From positions 62,001 to 126,000 of the forward strand of contig CAMFHE010000006.1 of NCBI GenBank assembly GCA_945952045.1: a stretch of 64,000 nucleotides of DNA. Direction: 5' to 3'. The notes beneath the pieces are model-generated. The model had not been told where the DNA came from, did not search any database, and worked only from the letters and a program-made list of their open reading frames with translations. Made by a program: the position numbers and the translations under genes. Positions 18,167-31,477 of the stretch are shown piece by piece; position 1 is the first letter of the stretch, and every line of letters starts with the position of its first letter. The stretch is from an uncultured Rhizobium sp. (GTDB lineage Bacteria > Pseudomonadota > Alphaproteobacteria > Rhizobiales > Rhizobiaceae).

Positions 18167-20579
18167 GGCGCATGGCGTTGGCGAGCACGAAGACGCTCGA
18201 CATCGCCATGGCCCCAGCCGCCAGCATCGGCGACAATGTCCAGCCAGTGAACCCCGAAAATGCGCCGGCCGCGACCGGGATCAGCACGATATTGTAGGCG
18301 AAGGCCCAGAACAGGTTCTGGGAAATGTTGCGCATCGTCGCCCGCGAGACGGCGATGGCGCGGGCGACGCCCTGCAGGTCGCCGGACATCAGCACGACAT
18401 CGGCGCTTTCGATGGCGATATCCGTGCCGGTGCCGATGGCAAGGCCGACAGAGGCTTCGGCCAAGGCCGGCGCGTCGTTGATGCCGTCGCCGACGAAGAC
18501 GACCGGGCCGGGAAGTTCACGGATCGCATCCACCTTGCCACCGGGCAGCACTTCGGCCACCACCCTGTCGATGCCAAGCGGGCCGGCGACGGCTTCGGCC
18601 GTGCGGCGGTTGTCGCCGGTCAACATGGCGACGCCGAGGCCGAGATCGTGCAGGCGGCTTATGGCCGCAGGCGTCGTGTCCTTCACCGGATCGGAGACGC
18701 AGACGAGGGCCGCGAGCCTGCCGTCGATGGCGACATAAAGCGGCGTGCGCCCCGCCTCCCCTGCCCGCGCCGCCTCTTCGCGCAAGGCGGCGGGATCGAT
18801 GCCGCTGCCTGTCATGAAACGGTCGGCGCCGACGAGGACGGCATGGCCCTCGACCGTGGCGACGATGCCGAGGCCGGTCTCGGTGCGGAAACCGGCGGCC
18901 GGAGACAGGGCGAGCCCTTGCCCGGTCGCAGCAGTGACGATGGCGGCGGCGACCGGATGTTCGGAGCGTGCCTCTGCCGAGGCCGTCAGCCGCAGGATTT
19001 CTTCGCGCTCGAAGCCCGGCAGGGGAACGAGGTCGGTAAGTTCCGGGCGGCCCTTGGTCAGAGTGCCGGTCTTGTCCAGTGCGACGGTACGTGCGTCCTT
19101 CAGCGTCTGCAGGGCCTCGCCGCGGCGGAACAGGATGCCCATTTCGGCGGCGCGGCCGGTCGCCACCATGATCGAGGCCGGCGTCGCCAGGCCCATGGCG
19201 CAGGGGCAGGCGATGATCAGCACCGAGACGGCATGCACCAGAGCGACGCCAAAGGCGTTTTCCGGCCCGGCGATCATCCATGCGATAAACGTGAGGATGG
19301 CAACGCCGATGACCACCGGTACGAACACCGCCGTCACCCGGTCGAGCAGCGACTGGATCGGCAGTTTCGCCCCTTGAGCCTGCTCGACCATGCGCACAAT
19401 CTGCGCCAGCAGCGTTTCCGCACCGACCTTGGTCGCCGTATAGCGCAGGCTGCCCTGTCCGTTGATGGTGCCGGCGAGCAGGGCCGCGCCTTGAGCCTTT
19501 TCGACCGGGATCGGCTCGCCCGAGATCATCGATTCATCGACATGCGAACGGCCGTCTAGAACGGTTCCATCCACGGCGATGCGTTCGCCCGGACGCGCCT
19601 CAAGCGTATCGCCCGCCATCACCTCATCGACGGGTATGTCGATAAACGCGCCATCGCGCTCGACGCGTGCGGTGCGCGGGCTCAGATCCAGCAGCTTGCG
19701 GATCGCATCCCCTGCCTGCCCTTTGGCGCGGGCTTCGAGATAACGCCCGAACAGGACGAGGGTGACGATCACGGCGGCGGATTCGAAATAGACGTTGACC
19801 GACCCGGCCGGCATTATCTGCGGAAAGAAGGTCGCGACGGTTGAATAGGCCCAGGCGGCGGTGGAACCGATAGCGACCAGAGAATTCATGTCTGGCGCCA
19901 GCCGCAACAGCGCCGGGATGCCATGGCGATAGAAACGCAGGCCCGGGCCGAACTGCACCAGCGTGGCGAGCAGGAACGAGATCACATAGATCGTCTGCTG
20001 TCCGAAACTCATCGCCAGCCAATGGTGGAAAGACATGAACAGGTGCGAGCCCATTTCGAGCACGAAGACCGGCGCGGTGAGGATCGCCGCGATGATGGCG
20101 TCACGGCGCAGCGACGCCAGTTGCCGGTCGCGACTGTCTGTCTTCGCGTCGGCGGCCTTGGTGACCAGCCGCGCCTGATACCCGGCCTTGCGGACTGCCG
20201 CGATCAAAGCGCCAGCCGGCAATGTGCCAAGGCCTTCGATATGGGCGCGTTCGCTGGCGAGATTGACGCTTGCCGCCGAGACGCCCGGCACGCCGGCCAG
20301 CGCCTTTTCCACCCGGCGCACACAGGAGGCGCATGTCATGCCCTCGATTTCCAGATCGACGACGCTTGCCGGTACGTCGTAACCCGCCTTGCGGATCGCC
20401 TCGACCACCGGCGCCACTTCCGCCGTTGGCAAAAGGCTGATCTCCGCCGATTCGGTTGCGAGATTGACCGAGACATCCTCTACATCCGGCAGCTTGCGGA
20501 TGGCGGTTTCGACCCGGCGCACGCAGGAGGCGCAGGTCATGCCTTCGACGGGTAGATGCACTCTTTTCACGGCCGTCAT
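18150..20579 (-). CDS. copA: Cu(I)-exporting P1B-type ATPase CopA
   Basis: 809 residues. Two N-terminal HMA metal-binding domains, each with MTCASC (Cys about 16/19 and 83/86), then eight predicted membrane helices. The Cu site CPC lies in [13 protein letters not shown], the phosphorylated Asp in DKTGTLTKG, the P1B-specific HP in SEHPVAAA and the hinge in [10 protein letters not shown]. It pumps cytosolic Cu(I) to the periplasm. Called actP in some rhizobia. The divergent chaperone gene and the CueR box upstream fit copper induction. Confidence 0.95.
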   Translation of the reverse strand: MTAVKRVHLPVEGMTCASCVRRVETAIRKLPDVEDVSVNLATESAEISLLPTAEVAPVVEAIRKAGYDVPASVVDLEIEGMTCASCVRRVEKALAGVPGVSAASVNLASERAHIEGLGTLPAGALIAAVRKAGYQARLVTKAADAKTDSRDRQLASLRRDAIIAAILTAPVFVLEMGSHLFMSFHHWLAMSFGQQTIYVISFLLATLVQFGPGLRFYRHGIPALLRLAPDMNSLVAIGSTAAWAYSTVATFFPQIMPAGSVNVYFESAAVIVTLVLFGRYLEARAKGQAGDAIRKLLDLSPRTARVERDGAFIDIPVDEVMAGDTLEARPGERIAVDGTVLDGRSHVDESMISGEPIPVEKAQGAALLAGTINGQGSLRYTATKVGAETLLAQIVRMVEQAQGAKLPIQSLLDRVTAVFVPVVIGVAILTFIAWMIAGPENAFGVALVHAVSVLIIACPCAMGLATPASIMVATGRAAEMGILFRRGEALQTLKDARTVALDKTGTLTKGRPELTDLVPLPGFEREEILRLTASAEARSEHPVAAAIVTAATGQGLALSPAAGFRTETGLGIVATVEGHAVLVGADRFMTGSGIDPAALREEAARAGEAGRTPLYVAIDGRLAALVCVSDPVKDTTPAAISRLHDLGLGVAMLTGDNRRTAEAVAGPLGIDRVVAEVLPGGKVDAIRELPGPVVFVGDGINDAPALAEASVGLAIGTGTDIAIESADVVLMSGDLQGVARAIAVSRATMRNISQNLFWAFAYNIVLIPVAAGAFSGFTGWTLSPMLAAGAMAMSSVFVLANAMRLKRLG

Positions 20580-20617
20580 GCTTTTCGTCCTTGCTCAGGA
20601 TTTCTCACTTGGCAATG

Positions 20618-20648
20618 GGTCTAGACCTTCCAGTCACAGGAAGGTCAA
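20618..20648 (-). promoter_or_regulatory. CueR operator/promoter of copA
   Basis: Perfect dyad ACCTTCC-AGTCACA-GGAAGGT at 20625-20645. On the minus strand a -35 TTGACC (20648-20643) and a -10 TAGACC (20623-20618) are separated by 19 bases, the over-long spacer typical of MerR-type promoters, with the dyad inside the spacer. Confidence 0.88.
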
Positions 20649-20686
20649 CGACAATTCTCCGGCCTTTGGAATTTTTGAGAATTCGG

Positions 20687-20717
20687 TTGACCTTCCAGTG
20701 GCGGGAAGCTTCATAAG
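20687..20717 (+). promoter_or_regulatory. CueR operator/promoter of copZ
   Basis: Dyad ACCTTCC-AGTGGCG-GGAAGCT at 20690-20710 (one base off perfect symmetry). -35 TTGACC at 20687-20692 and -10 CATAAG at 20712-20717 with a 19-base spacer. It reads toward the chaperone gene. Confidence 0.85.
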
Positions 20718-20752
20718 CATGGCATTGCGTTATTCGAAGCAGCGAGGAAGCC

Positions 20753-20950
20753 ATGCTGACCCTTTCCGTTCCCGACATGTCCTGCGGCCATTGTGTCAAG
20801 GCAATCACCGAAGCCGTGCAGGAGATCGACACCGCCGCCACCGTCTCCACCGATCTGGATGCCAGGACGGTGCGCATCGAAACCCTTGCCGACAGCGTGA
20901 AAATTCTTAAGTCTCTGGACGATGCCGGCTATCCGGCAACTCTTCGGTAA
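20753..20950 (+). CDS. copZ: Copper chaperone CopZ
   Basis: 65 residues, a single HMA fold with the metal-binding motif MSCGHC near the N-terminus and the family ending DDAGYPATL. It carries Cu(I) in the cytosol to CopA and to CueR. Divergent from copA with its own CueR-type promoter. Confidence 0.93.
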   Translation: MLTLSVPDMSCGHCVKAITEAVQEIDTAATVSTDLDARTVRIETLADSVKILKSLDDAGYPATLR

Positions 20951-21001
20951 CCGGCCTGTTTTCTAAGACGCCGGAGAAAGGTCTGGCGTACGGCGCCTTT
21001 C

Positions 21002-21373
21002 ATGCGGTTCGTCTATATCGCCTTTGGCTGGTTGATGGTCGTCGTCGGCATTATCGGTGCATTTCTGCCGGTGCTGCCGACGACGCCGTTTCTGTTGCTG
21101 GCGGCATGGGCCTTTGCCCGCTCCTCGCCGCGCCTCGAAGCCTGGCTGCTGGATCACAAGGTTTTCGGCCCGCCGCTGCGCGACTGGCGCGAGCGCGGCG
21201 CGATCAGCCGTCGGGCTAAAACCATGGCCTGTCTGCTGATGGCGGCAAGCTATGCCGCCTTTTGGTTCGGCAGCTATCCCGGTCCCCTCGCCGCCTCGCT
21301 CGTCGCACTCGTCATGGCCGCGAGCGCCACTTTTATCGTGACCCGTCCCGACGAACACAGCGGCAAGCGCTGA
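21002..21373 (+). CDS. YbaN/DUF454 family inner-membrane protein
   Basis: 123 residues. The N-terminal membrane segment contains GWLMVVVGIIGAFLPVLPTT, the signature region of the DUF454 family (E. coli YbaN). The next part PFLLLAAWAFARSSPRLEAW and a C-terminal pair of membrane helices complete the fold. Function is unknown for the family. It lies 51 bases after copZ and could be co-transcribed, but a link to copper is only positional. Confidence 0.85.
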   Translation: MRFVYIAFGWLMVVVGIIGAFLPVLPTTPFLLLAAWAFARSSPRLEAWLLDHKVFGPPLRDWRERGAISRRAKTMACLLMAASYAAFWFGSYPGPLAASLVALVMAASATFIVTRPDEHSGKR

Positions 21374-21542
21374 CGTTTCGCCAACAAAAGGCGTCGCATC
21401 GATAAATATTTTAAACTTGAAATAGATTGAGGCTGGTGTAACCTGAGCGCATAGGGAACGGAATAGCGGCAATCGCCGGACGCAACCTGCGCATGCGGTT
21501 CTCGTCGGGCATTGCTTCATAAAAAACGGGGAACGATCAACC

Positions 21543-23171
21543 ATGTTGAGCCCTTCGGCGCATGTCGACACATTCACGCGCGATAACCTTCCGCCACAAG
21601 ACGAGTGGCCGGAATTCCTCCTGGACGGTTACGATTACCCTGAATACCTGAATGCCGGCGTCGAGCTGAGCGACCGCATGGTGGAAAAGGGTTTCGGCGA
21701 CAACACCGCCCTGATCGGCAACGGGCGGCGGCGCACCTACAAGGAACTGGCCGACTGGAGCAACCGGCTCGCCCATGCCCTTGTCGAGGATTACGGCGTC
21801 AAGCCCGGCCATCGCATCCTGATCCGCTCGGCCAACAATCCGGCGATGATCGCCTGCTGGCTGGCGGCGACCAAGGCCGGCGCCGTCGTCGTCAACACCA
21901 TGCCGATGCTGCGCGCCGGCGAACTCAAGAAGATTATCGACAAGGCTGAAATCCGGCTTGCGCTCTGCGACACGCGCATCATCGAGGAATTGGTGCTCTG
22001 CGCCAAGGATAGCGCTTTCCTCGAGCAGGTCGTCGGATTCGACGGCACCGCCAATCACGATGCCGAACTCGACCGCATCGCGCTCAACAAGCCGGTGAAG
22101 TTCGAGGCGGTGAAGACCGGCCGTGACGACGTTGCGCTGCTCGGCTTCACCTCGGGCACGACGGGCGTGCCGAAGGCGACGATGCATTTCCATCGCGATC
22201 TGCTAATCATCGCCGATGCCTATGCCAAGGATGTGCTGAACGTGCAGCCGGACGACGTGTTCGTCGGTTCGCCGCCGATCGCCTTCACCTTCGGTCTCGG
22301 CGGTCTCGCAATTTTCCCTTTGCGCTTCGGCGCTGCCGCCGCGCTTCTGGAGCAGGCGACGCCGCCGAACATGGTCAAGATCATCGAGACCTACAAGGCG
22401 ACGATCAGCTTCACCGCGCCGACCGCCTATCGCGCCATGCTGGCGGCGATGGATCAGGGCGCCGATCTATCCTCGTTGCGCATTGCCGTTTCAGCCGGGG
22501 AAACCCTGCCGCCGCCGGTCTATGACAGCTGGGTGGAAAAGACCGGCAAGCCGATTCTCGACGGCATCGGCGCAACCGAAATGCTGCATGTCTTCATTTC
22601 CAACCGTCTTGATGACCGCGCCCCCGGCTCCACCGGCCTGCCTGTGAAGGGTTACGAAGCGCGCATCGTCGACGACGCCATGAACGAGGTGCCGCGCGGT
22701 ACGATCGGCAAGCTGGCTGTGCGTGGGCCGACCGGCTGCCGCTATCTCGCCGATACCCGCCAGCGCGATTACGTCAAGCAGGGCTGGAACCTCACGGGTG
22801 ACGCCTTCTACCAGGATGAGGACGGCCATTTCCACTTCGCGGCCCGCGCCGATGACATGATCATCTCTGCCGGCTACAATATTGCCGGTCCCGAGGTGGA
22901 AGCGGCGCTGCTCGCCCATGACGACGTCGCCGAATGCGCCGTCATCGGCATGGCCGACGACGAACGCGGCCAGATCGTCGCTGCCTATGTGGTTCTGATC
23001 CCGGGTACGAGCGGCGACGAAGTGATGACGCTGAAGCTGCAAAACCACGTCAAGGCCACCATTGCCCCCTATAAATACCCGCGATCGATCCGCTATGTGG
23101 ACAGTCTGCCAAAGACCGAAACCGGCAAGATCCAGAGATTCCAGTTGAGAAAGAACGCCACCGCATCATGA
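21543..23171 (+). CDS. 2-Aminobenzoate (anthranilate)-CoA ligase
   Basis: 542 residues, an acyl-adenylate-forming enzyme of the benzoate-CoA ligase group. Phosphate loop LGFTSGTTGVPKATMH (about 200), A5-type motif DGIGATEMLH (about 340), LTGDAFYQDEDGHFHF, and the C-terminal catalytic Lys in PKTETGKIQRF. It activates an aromatic acid with ATP and CoA. The following kynureninase makes anthranilate, so that acid is the likely substrate. First gene of a three-gene operon; its stop overlaps kynU (ATGA). Confidence 0.85.
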   Translation: MLSPSAHVDTFTRDNLPPQDEWPEFLLDGYDYPEYLNAGVELSDRMVEKGFGDNTALIGNGRRRTYKELADWSNRLAHALVEDYGVKPGHRILIRSANNPAMIACWLAATKAGAVVVNTMPMLRAGELKKIIDKAEIRLALCDTRIIEELVLCAKDSAFLEQVVGFDGTANHDAELDRIALNKPVKFEAVKTGRDDVALLGFTSGTTGVPKATMHFHRDLLIIADAYAKDVLNVQPDDVFVGSPPIAFTFGLGGLAIFPLRFGAAAALLEQATPPNMVKIIETYKATISFTAPTAYRAMLAAMDQGADLSSLRIAVSAGETLPPPVYDSWVEKTGKPILDGIGATEMLHVFISNRLDDRAPGSTGLPVKGYEARIVDDAMNEVPRGTIGKLAVRGPTGCRYLADTRQRDYVKQGWNLTGDAFYQDEDGHFHFAARADDMIISAGYNIAGPEVEAALLAHDDVAECAVIGMADDERGQIVAAYVVLIPGTSGDEVMTLKLQNHVKATIAPYKYPRSIRYVDSLPKTETGKIQRFQLRKNATAS

Positions 23172-24367
23172 CCGACATATTTGACCGCACCAAAGCGCTC
23201 TTCGAAATTCCGGAAGGCGTGATCTATCTCGACGGCAATTCGCTGGGACCGATGGCGACCGCCGTGCGCACGCGGCTGGCGAGCGAAGTGAAGGATAACT
23301 GGGGAAACCAGCTCATCCGCGCCTGGAATACGGCCGGCTGGATCGACCTGCCCAACCGTGTCGGCGATCGCATCGGCCGGCTGGTCGGCGCGCCCGCCGG
23401 CTCCCTCATCGCCGCCGACTCGACATCGGTCAACCTGTTCAAGGCGCTGACGGCAGCGCTTTCGCTGGCAGGCGAAGGTCGCCGCACGATCCTGTCGGAT
23501 CGCGGCAATTTCCCGAGCGATCTCTATATCGCCGACGGCGTCATCCGCACGCTCGACAAGGGGCATAGCCTCAAGGTCGTCGCACCGGAAGAGGTGGACT
23601 CTGCTATCGACGACAGCGTCGCCGTGCTGATGCTGACCGAGGTCGATTATGCGACCGGCCGGCTGCACGACATGAAGGCGCTGACCGCGAAAGCCAAGGC
23701 GGCAGGCGTCGTCACCATCTGGGATCTGGCCCATTCGGCCGGCGCCATTCCCGTCGATCTCGCCGGCGCTGGCGCGGATTTCGCCATCGGTTGCGGCTAT
23801 AAATATCTGAACGGTGGCCCGGGTGCGCCGGCCTTCATCTATGTGCGCCCCGAATTGCAGGACAGGATCCAGCCGGCGCTCTCCGGCTGGCTCGGCCATG
23901 AAGCGCCGTTCCTGTTCGATCTCGATTACCGCCCGGGCCCGTCCATCGAGCGCATGCGCGCCGGCACGCCGCCGATGCTCTCCATGCTAGCGCTGGATGC
24001 CGGACTCGATGCCTGGGATGGCATCGACATGCAGGCGGTGCGCGCGCGCTCGATTGCGCTTTGCGACCTGTTCATCGCCGAAGTCGAAGCACGCTGCCCG
24101 GATCTGGTGCTCGCCTCGCCGCGCGACGGGTCGAAGCGCGGTTCTCAGGTCTCCTTCCGCCACCGCGAAGGGTATGCCGTGATGCAGGCGCTGATCGCCA
24201 ACAATGTCATCGGCGATTTCCGCGCCCCCGATATCATCCGCTTCGGCTTCACGCCGCTCTATATCGGCTTCGAAGAGGTGAAGGCGGCGGCCGTGGTTCT
24301 GGAGCGTGTTATAAAGGAAGAGCTTTGGAACCGCCCCGAATTCCTGAAGAAGAGCAAGGTGACATGA
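23168..24367 (+). CDS. kynU: Kynureninase
   Basis: 399 residues, a PLP enzyme of aminotransferase fold class I. YLDGNSLGPM at the N-terminus, IWDLAHSAGAIPVDL with the cofactor Asp, and the PLP Lys in GCGYKYLNGGPGAPAF. It splits kynurenine to anthranilate and alanine. Translationally coupled on both sides (ATGA overlaps with the ligase and kynA). Confidence 0.95.
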   Translation: MTDIFDRTKALFEIPEGVIYLDGNSLGPMATAVRTRLASEVKDNWGNQLIRAWNTAGWIDLPNRVGDRIGRLVGAPAGSLIAADSTSVNLFKALTAALSLAGEGRRTILSDRGNFPSDLYIADGVIRTLDKGHSLKVVAPEEVDSAIDDSVAVLMLTEVDYATGRLHDMKALTAKAKAAGVVTIWDLAHSAGAIPVDLAGAGADFAIGCGYKYLNGGPGAPAFIYVRPELQDRIQPALSGWLGHEAPFLFDLDYRPGPSIERMRAGTPPMLSMLALDAGLDAWDGIDMQAVRARSIALCDLFIAEVEARCPDLVLASPRDGSKRGSQVSFRHREGYAVMQALIANNVIGDFRAPDIIRFGFTPLYIGFEEVKAAAVVLERVIKEELWNRPEFLKKSKVT

Positions 24368-25194
24368 CCGGCCGCGATCCCCACCCCGATGGCGCGGAAC
24401 TGAATTTCCGCGAGAAAATGTCCTATTCGGACTATCTCAGGCTCGACAAGGTGCTGGACGCCCAGTCGCCGTTGTCGGATGCGCATGACGAACCGCTGTT
24501 CATCATTCAGCACCAGACATCCGAACTGTGGATGAAACTGGCGATCCACGAGATCCGCGCCGCCTGCCGGGCGGTTCGGGCCGACGATTTGCAGCCGGCC
24601 TTCAAGATGCTGACCCGGGTAGCGCGCATCTTCGAACAGTTGAACAGCGCCTGGGACGTGCTGCGCACAATGACGCCCAGCGAGTACACCACGTTTCGCG
24701 ATGCGCTCGGCCAGTCCTCCGGCTTCCAGTCCTGGCAGTATCGCGCCATCGAATTCCTGGCCGGCAATCGCAACCCGGTCATGATGAAGCCGCATGAGCA
24801 CGATGCCGATATCACAGCGAAGCTTCAGGCGATCCTCGAGCAGCCGAGCCTCTATCAGGAAGCCCTGATGCTGCTTGGCCGCAACGGCTTCGACATCTCG
24901 GCGGAAGCGATCGGAGACGTCGGCAGCACCCGCGCGGAAAGCGAAGCCGTGCTGATGGCCTGGCGCGAGGTTTACCGCGACCCGACCAAATACTGGGCGC
25001 TTTACGAACTTGCGGAAAAGCTCATCGACTTCGAGGATTATTTCCGTCGCTGGCGCTTCAACCATGTCACCACGGTTGAGCGCATCATCGGCCTCAAGCG
25101 CGGCACCGGCGGCACTGCCGGGGTCTCCTATCTGCGGCGGATGCTGGAGATAGAGCTGTTCCCTGAACTGTGGAAGGTTCGCACGGTTTTATAA
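24364..25194 (+). CDS. kynA: Tryptophan 2,3-dioxygenase
   Basis: 276 residues from the ATG overlapping the kynU stop; a longer frame reaches back into kynU. Family motifs: LSDAHDEPLFIIQHQTSELW near the N-terminus with the distal His, SGFQSWQYRAIEFLAGNR in the middle, and the C-terminal haem-ligand region WRFNHVTTVERIIG. It opens the indole ring of tryptophan to N-formylkynurenine using O2 and haem. The formamidase kynB needed for the next step is not in this operon. Confidence 0.95.
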   Translation: MTGRDPHPDGAELNFREKMSYSDYLRLDKVLDAQSPLSDAHDEPLFIIQHQTSELWMKLAIHEIRAACRAVRADDLQPAFKMLTRVARIFEQLNSAWDVLRTMTPSEYTTFRDALGQSSGFQSWQYRAIEFLAGNRNPVMMKPHEHDADITAKLQAILEQPSLYQEALMLLGRNGFDISAEAIGDVGSTRAESEAVLMAWREVYRDPTKYWALYELAEKLIDFEDYFRRWRFNHVTTVERIIGLKRGTGGTAGVSYLRRMLEIELFPELWKVRTVL

Positions 25195-25201
25195 GGCTGC
25201 A

Positions 25202-25226
25202 GGGAGGGCGTCGCCCTCCCCTTTGC
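25202..25226. terminator. Bidirectional terminator between kynA and methylmalonyl-CoA mutase
   Basis: Stem GGGAGGGC / GCCCTCCC with a three-base loop, followed by CTTTGCTT on the plus strand. It fills the 32-base gap between two convergent genes. Confidence 0.75.
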
Positions 25227-27365
<2,139 letters not shown>

Positions 27366-27402
27366 TGCCGGCTTCCTCTTCATTCAATTAACAGGTGCTA
27401 AT

Positions 27403-27422
27403 CGGGCGGGTTCAGCCGCCCG
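27403..27422 (-). other. Stem-loop between pccA and the mutase gene
   Basis: Stem CGGGCGG / CCGCCCG with a six-base loop, seven bases after the pccA stop. It has no T-tract in the gene direction and may be a partial terminator or an mRNA-stability element between the two operon genes. Confidence 0.45.
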
Positions 27423-27428
27423 CAAGCC

Positions 27429-29450
<2,022 letters not shown>

Positions 29451-29475
29451 CAGGTGTTTTCCAGTCCCCGTGTTT

Positions 29476-29766
29476 TCAATCTTTATACTTCTTTTCATAG
29501 GGCATCAGCAAAAGCGCCGAGGCTGTCGCCGCACCGCCGAAAATCGAGGCGAAGGGCACGACGATCAGCAGCACCGGCACGATTGGGTTCGCATCATGGG
29601 AAATGCGCGTGCCGATGCCGCCGAGATCGAGCAGGATGAGGGCGGCTGCCGCCGCCGCGCCGATGAGCCCGCCGATGACCGCATGCAGGGTCATGAAGCG
29701 CAGCATGCGCCAATGGTCCCTGTCTGCCTCCTCGGGCGTCATCTCCGGCTTTCTCGTCCTCCCCAT
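29476..29766 (-). CDS. Small two-helix membrane protein between pccB and pccA
   Basis: 96 residues. A charged N-terminus (MGRTRKPEMTPEEADRDHWR) precedes membrane helix 1 (FMTLHAVIGGLIGAAAAAAL) and helix 2 (IVPVLLIVVPFASIFGGAAT), with a Lys-rich tail ending EKKYKD. No family function is recognised. The gene is 12 bases after pccB and 25 before pccA on the same strand, so it is part of the pcc operon. It could recruit the carboxylase to the membrane or carry a substrate or ion; both are guesses. Confidence 0.75.
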   Translation of the reverse strand: MGRTRKPEMTPEEADRDHWRMLRFMTLHAVIGGLIGAAAAAALILLDLGGIGTRISHDANPIVPVLLIVVPFASIFGGAATASALLLMPYEKKYKD

Positions 29767-29778
29767 CGCTTCCTGCCT

Positions 29779-31311
29779 TCACAGCGGAATCGTGTCGTGC
29801 TTCTTCCAGCGCGTTTCCACCTGCTTGTTTCGCAACGAGGCGAAGGCGCGGGCGATGCGGCGGCGGGAGGAATGCGGCATGATCACCTCGTCGATGAAGC
29901 CGCGTTCGGCGGCGACGAAGGGATTGGCGAAGCGCTCTTCATACTCCTTCGTGCGGGCGGTGATCTTCTCGGCATCGCCGAGTTCCGAGCGGTAAAGAAT
30001 CTCGGCCGCGCCCTTGGCGCCCATCACGGCGATTTCGGCGGTCGGCCAGGCATAGTTGACGTCGGCGCCAATATGCTTGGAGGCCATGACGTCATAGGCG
30101 CCGCCATAGGCTTTTCGCGTGATCAGCGTCACCATCGGCACTGTGGCCTGCGAATAGGCGAAGAGCAGCTTGGCGCCGTGCTTGATGACGCCGCCATATT
30201 CCTGCGCGGTGCCCGGCAGGAAGCCGGGAACGTCGACCAGCGTCAGGATCGGGATATTGAAGGCATCGCAGAAACGCACGAAACGCGCCGCCTTGCGCGA
30301 GGCATCGATATCGAGGCAACCGGCCAGCACCATCGGCTGGTTGGCGACGATGCCGACCGTTTCGCCCTCGATGCGGACGAAACCGGTGATGATGTTGCGG
30401 GCGAAGGCTTCCTGTATCTCGAAGAATTCGCCCTCGTCGGCCACCGCCGCGATCAGCTCCTTCATGTCGTAGGGCTTGTTGGAACTGTCAGGGATCAGTG
30501 TGTCGAGCCGGTTTTCCAGCCGCGCCGGATCGTCGTGGAACGGGCGCAGCGGCGGCTTCTGGCGGTTGTTGAGCGGCAGGTAGTCGAACAGCGCGCGCAC
30601 CTGCTCCAGCGTCTCGATATCGTTCTCGTAAGCGCCGTCGGCGACGGAGGATTTTTTCGTGTGGGTGGAAGCGCCGCCCAGTTCTTCAGCCGTGACGATC
30701 TCGTTGGTGACCGTCTTGACCACATCCGGGCCGGTGACGAACATGTAGGAACTGTCGCGCACCATGAAGATGAAGTCGGTCATCGCGGGCGAATAGACCG
30801 CGCCGCCAGCGCAGGGGCCCATGATGACGGAAATCTGCGGCACGACGCCGGAAGCCTCGACATTGCGCTTGAACACGTCGGCATAGCCGGCAAGCGAATC
30901 CACGCCTTCCTGAATGCGGGCGCCGCCCGAATCGTTGAGGCCGATGACCGGCGCGCCGTTGCGCACCGCCATGTCCATGATCTTGCAGATTTTCTGCGCA
31001 TGGGTTTCCGAAAGCGAGCCGCCGAGGACGGTAAAATCCTGCGAGAAGACATAGACCTGGCGGCCGTTGATCGTGCCCCAGCCGGTGACGACGCCGTCGC
31101 CGGCGACCTTCTGGCTCGCCATGCCGAATTCCGTCGCCCGGTGGGTGACGTACATGTCGTATTCCTCGAAGGAACCTTCATCCAAAAGCACGTCAATGCG
31201 CTCGCGCGCGGTCAGCTTGCCCTTGGCGTGCTGGGCATCGATACGGCGCTGGCCGCCGCCCAATCGCGCCTCGGCGCGTCTTGCTTCCACTTCGGCGAGA
31301 ATGGCGCGCAT
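29779..31311 (-). CDS. pccB: Propionyl-CoA carboxylase beta (carboxyltransferase) subunit
   Basis: 510 residues. Carboxyltransferase N- and C-halves: [20 protein letters not shown] near the start, oxyanion-hole stretches GGARIQEG and [13 protein letters not shown] in the first half, and [20 protein letters not shown] and [15 protein letters not shown] in the second. It moves the carboxyl from biotin to propionyl-CoA. First gene of the operon, with a GGGAGGATC ribosome site, divergent from the XRE regulator. Confidence 0.95.
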   Translation of the reverse strand: MRAILAEVEARRAEARLGGGQRRIDAQHAKGKLTARERIDVLLDEGSFEEYDMYVTHRATEFGMASQKVAGDGVVTGWGTINGRQVYVFSQDFTVLGGSLSETHAQKICKIMDMAVRNGAPVIGLNDSGGARIQEGVDSLAGYADVFKRNVEASGVVPQISVIMGPCAGGAVYSPAMTDFIFMVRDSSYMFVTGPDVVKTVTNEIVTAEELGGASTHTKKSSVADGAYENDIETLEQVRALFDYLPLNNRQKPPLRPFHDDPARLENRLDTLIPDSSNKPYDMKELIAAVADEGEFFEIQEAFARNIITGFVRIEGETVGIVANQPMVLAGCLDIDASRKAARFVRFCDAFNIPILTLVDVPGFLPGTAQEYGGVIKHGAKLLFAYSQATVPMVTLITRKAYGGAYDVMASKHIGADVNYAWPTAEIAVMGAKGAAEILYRSELGDAEKITARTKEYEERFANPFVAAERGFIDEVIMPHSSRRRIARAFASLRNKQVETRWKKHDTIPL

Positions 31312-31431
31312 GGAAGATCCTCCCTTTGGCAGTCGAAATCATTGGCGCACCGCGAAGCGGCGGCCTTCCTTTCCAAATACGCCTTTCACGGGATGAACAA
31401 AATGCTTGAACGCGTGCAACTGCGTAAGTTA

Positions 31432-31462
31432 CAAATATGCAAATATGAAATTGCAAATTTGC
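31432..31462. promoter_or_regulatory. Candidate operator of the propionate regulator
   Basis: Two AT-rich boxes: CAAATATGCAAATATG (31432-31447) and TTGCAAATTTGCGAA, which holds the perfect palindrome GCAAATTTGC at 31453-31462. They resemble the TTTGCAAA-type sites of RamB/PrpR regulators (established for actinobacterial members). Located between pccB and the regulator start, fitting autoregulation and pcc control. Confidence 0.55.
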
Positions 31463-31477
31463 GAACAAGGCGAGCTC

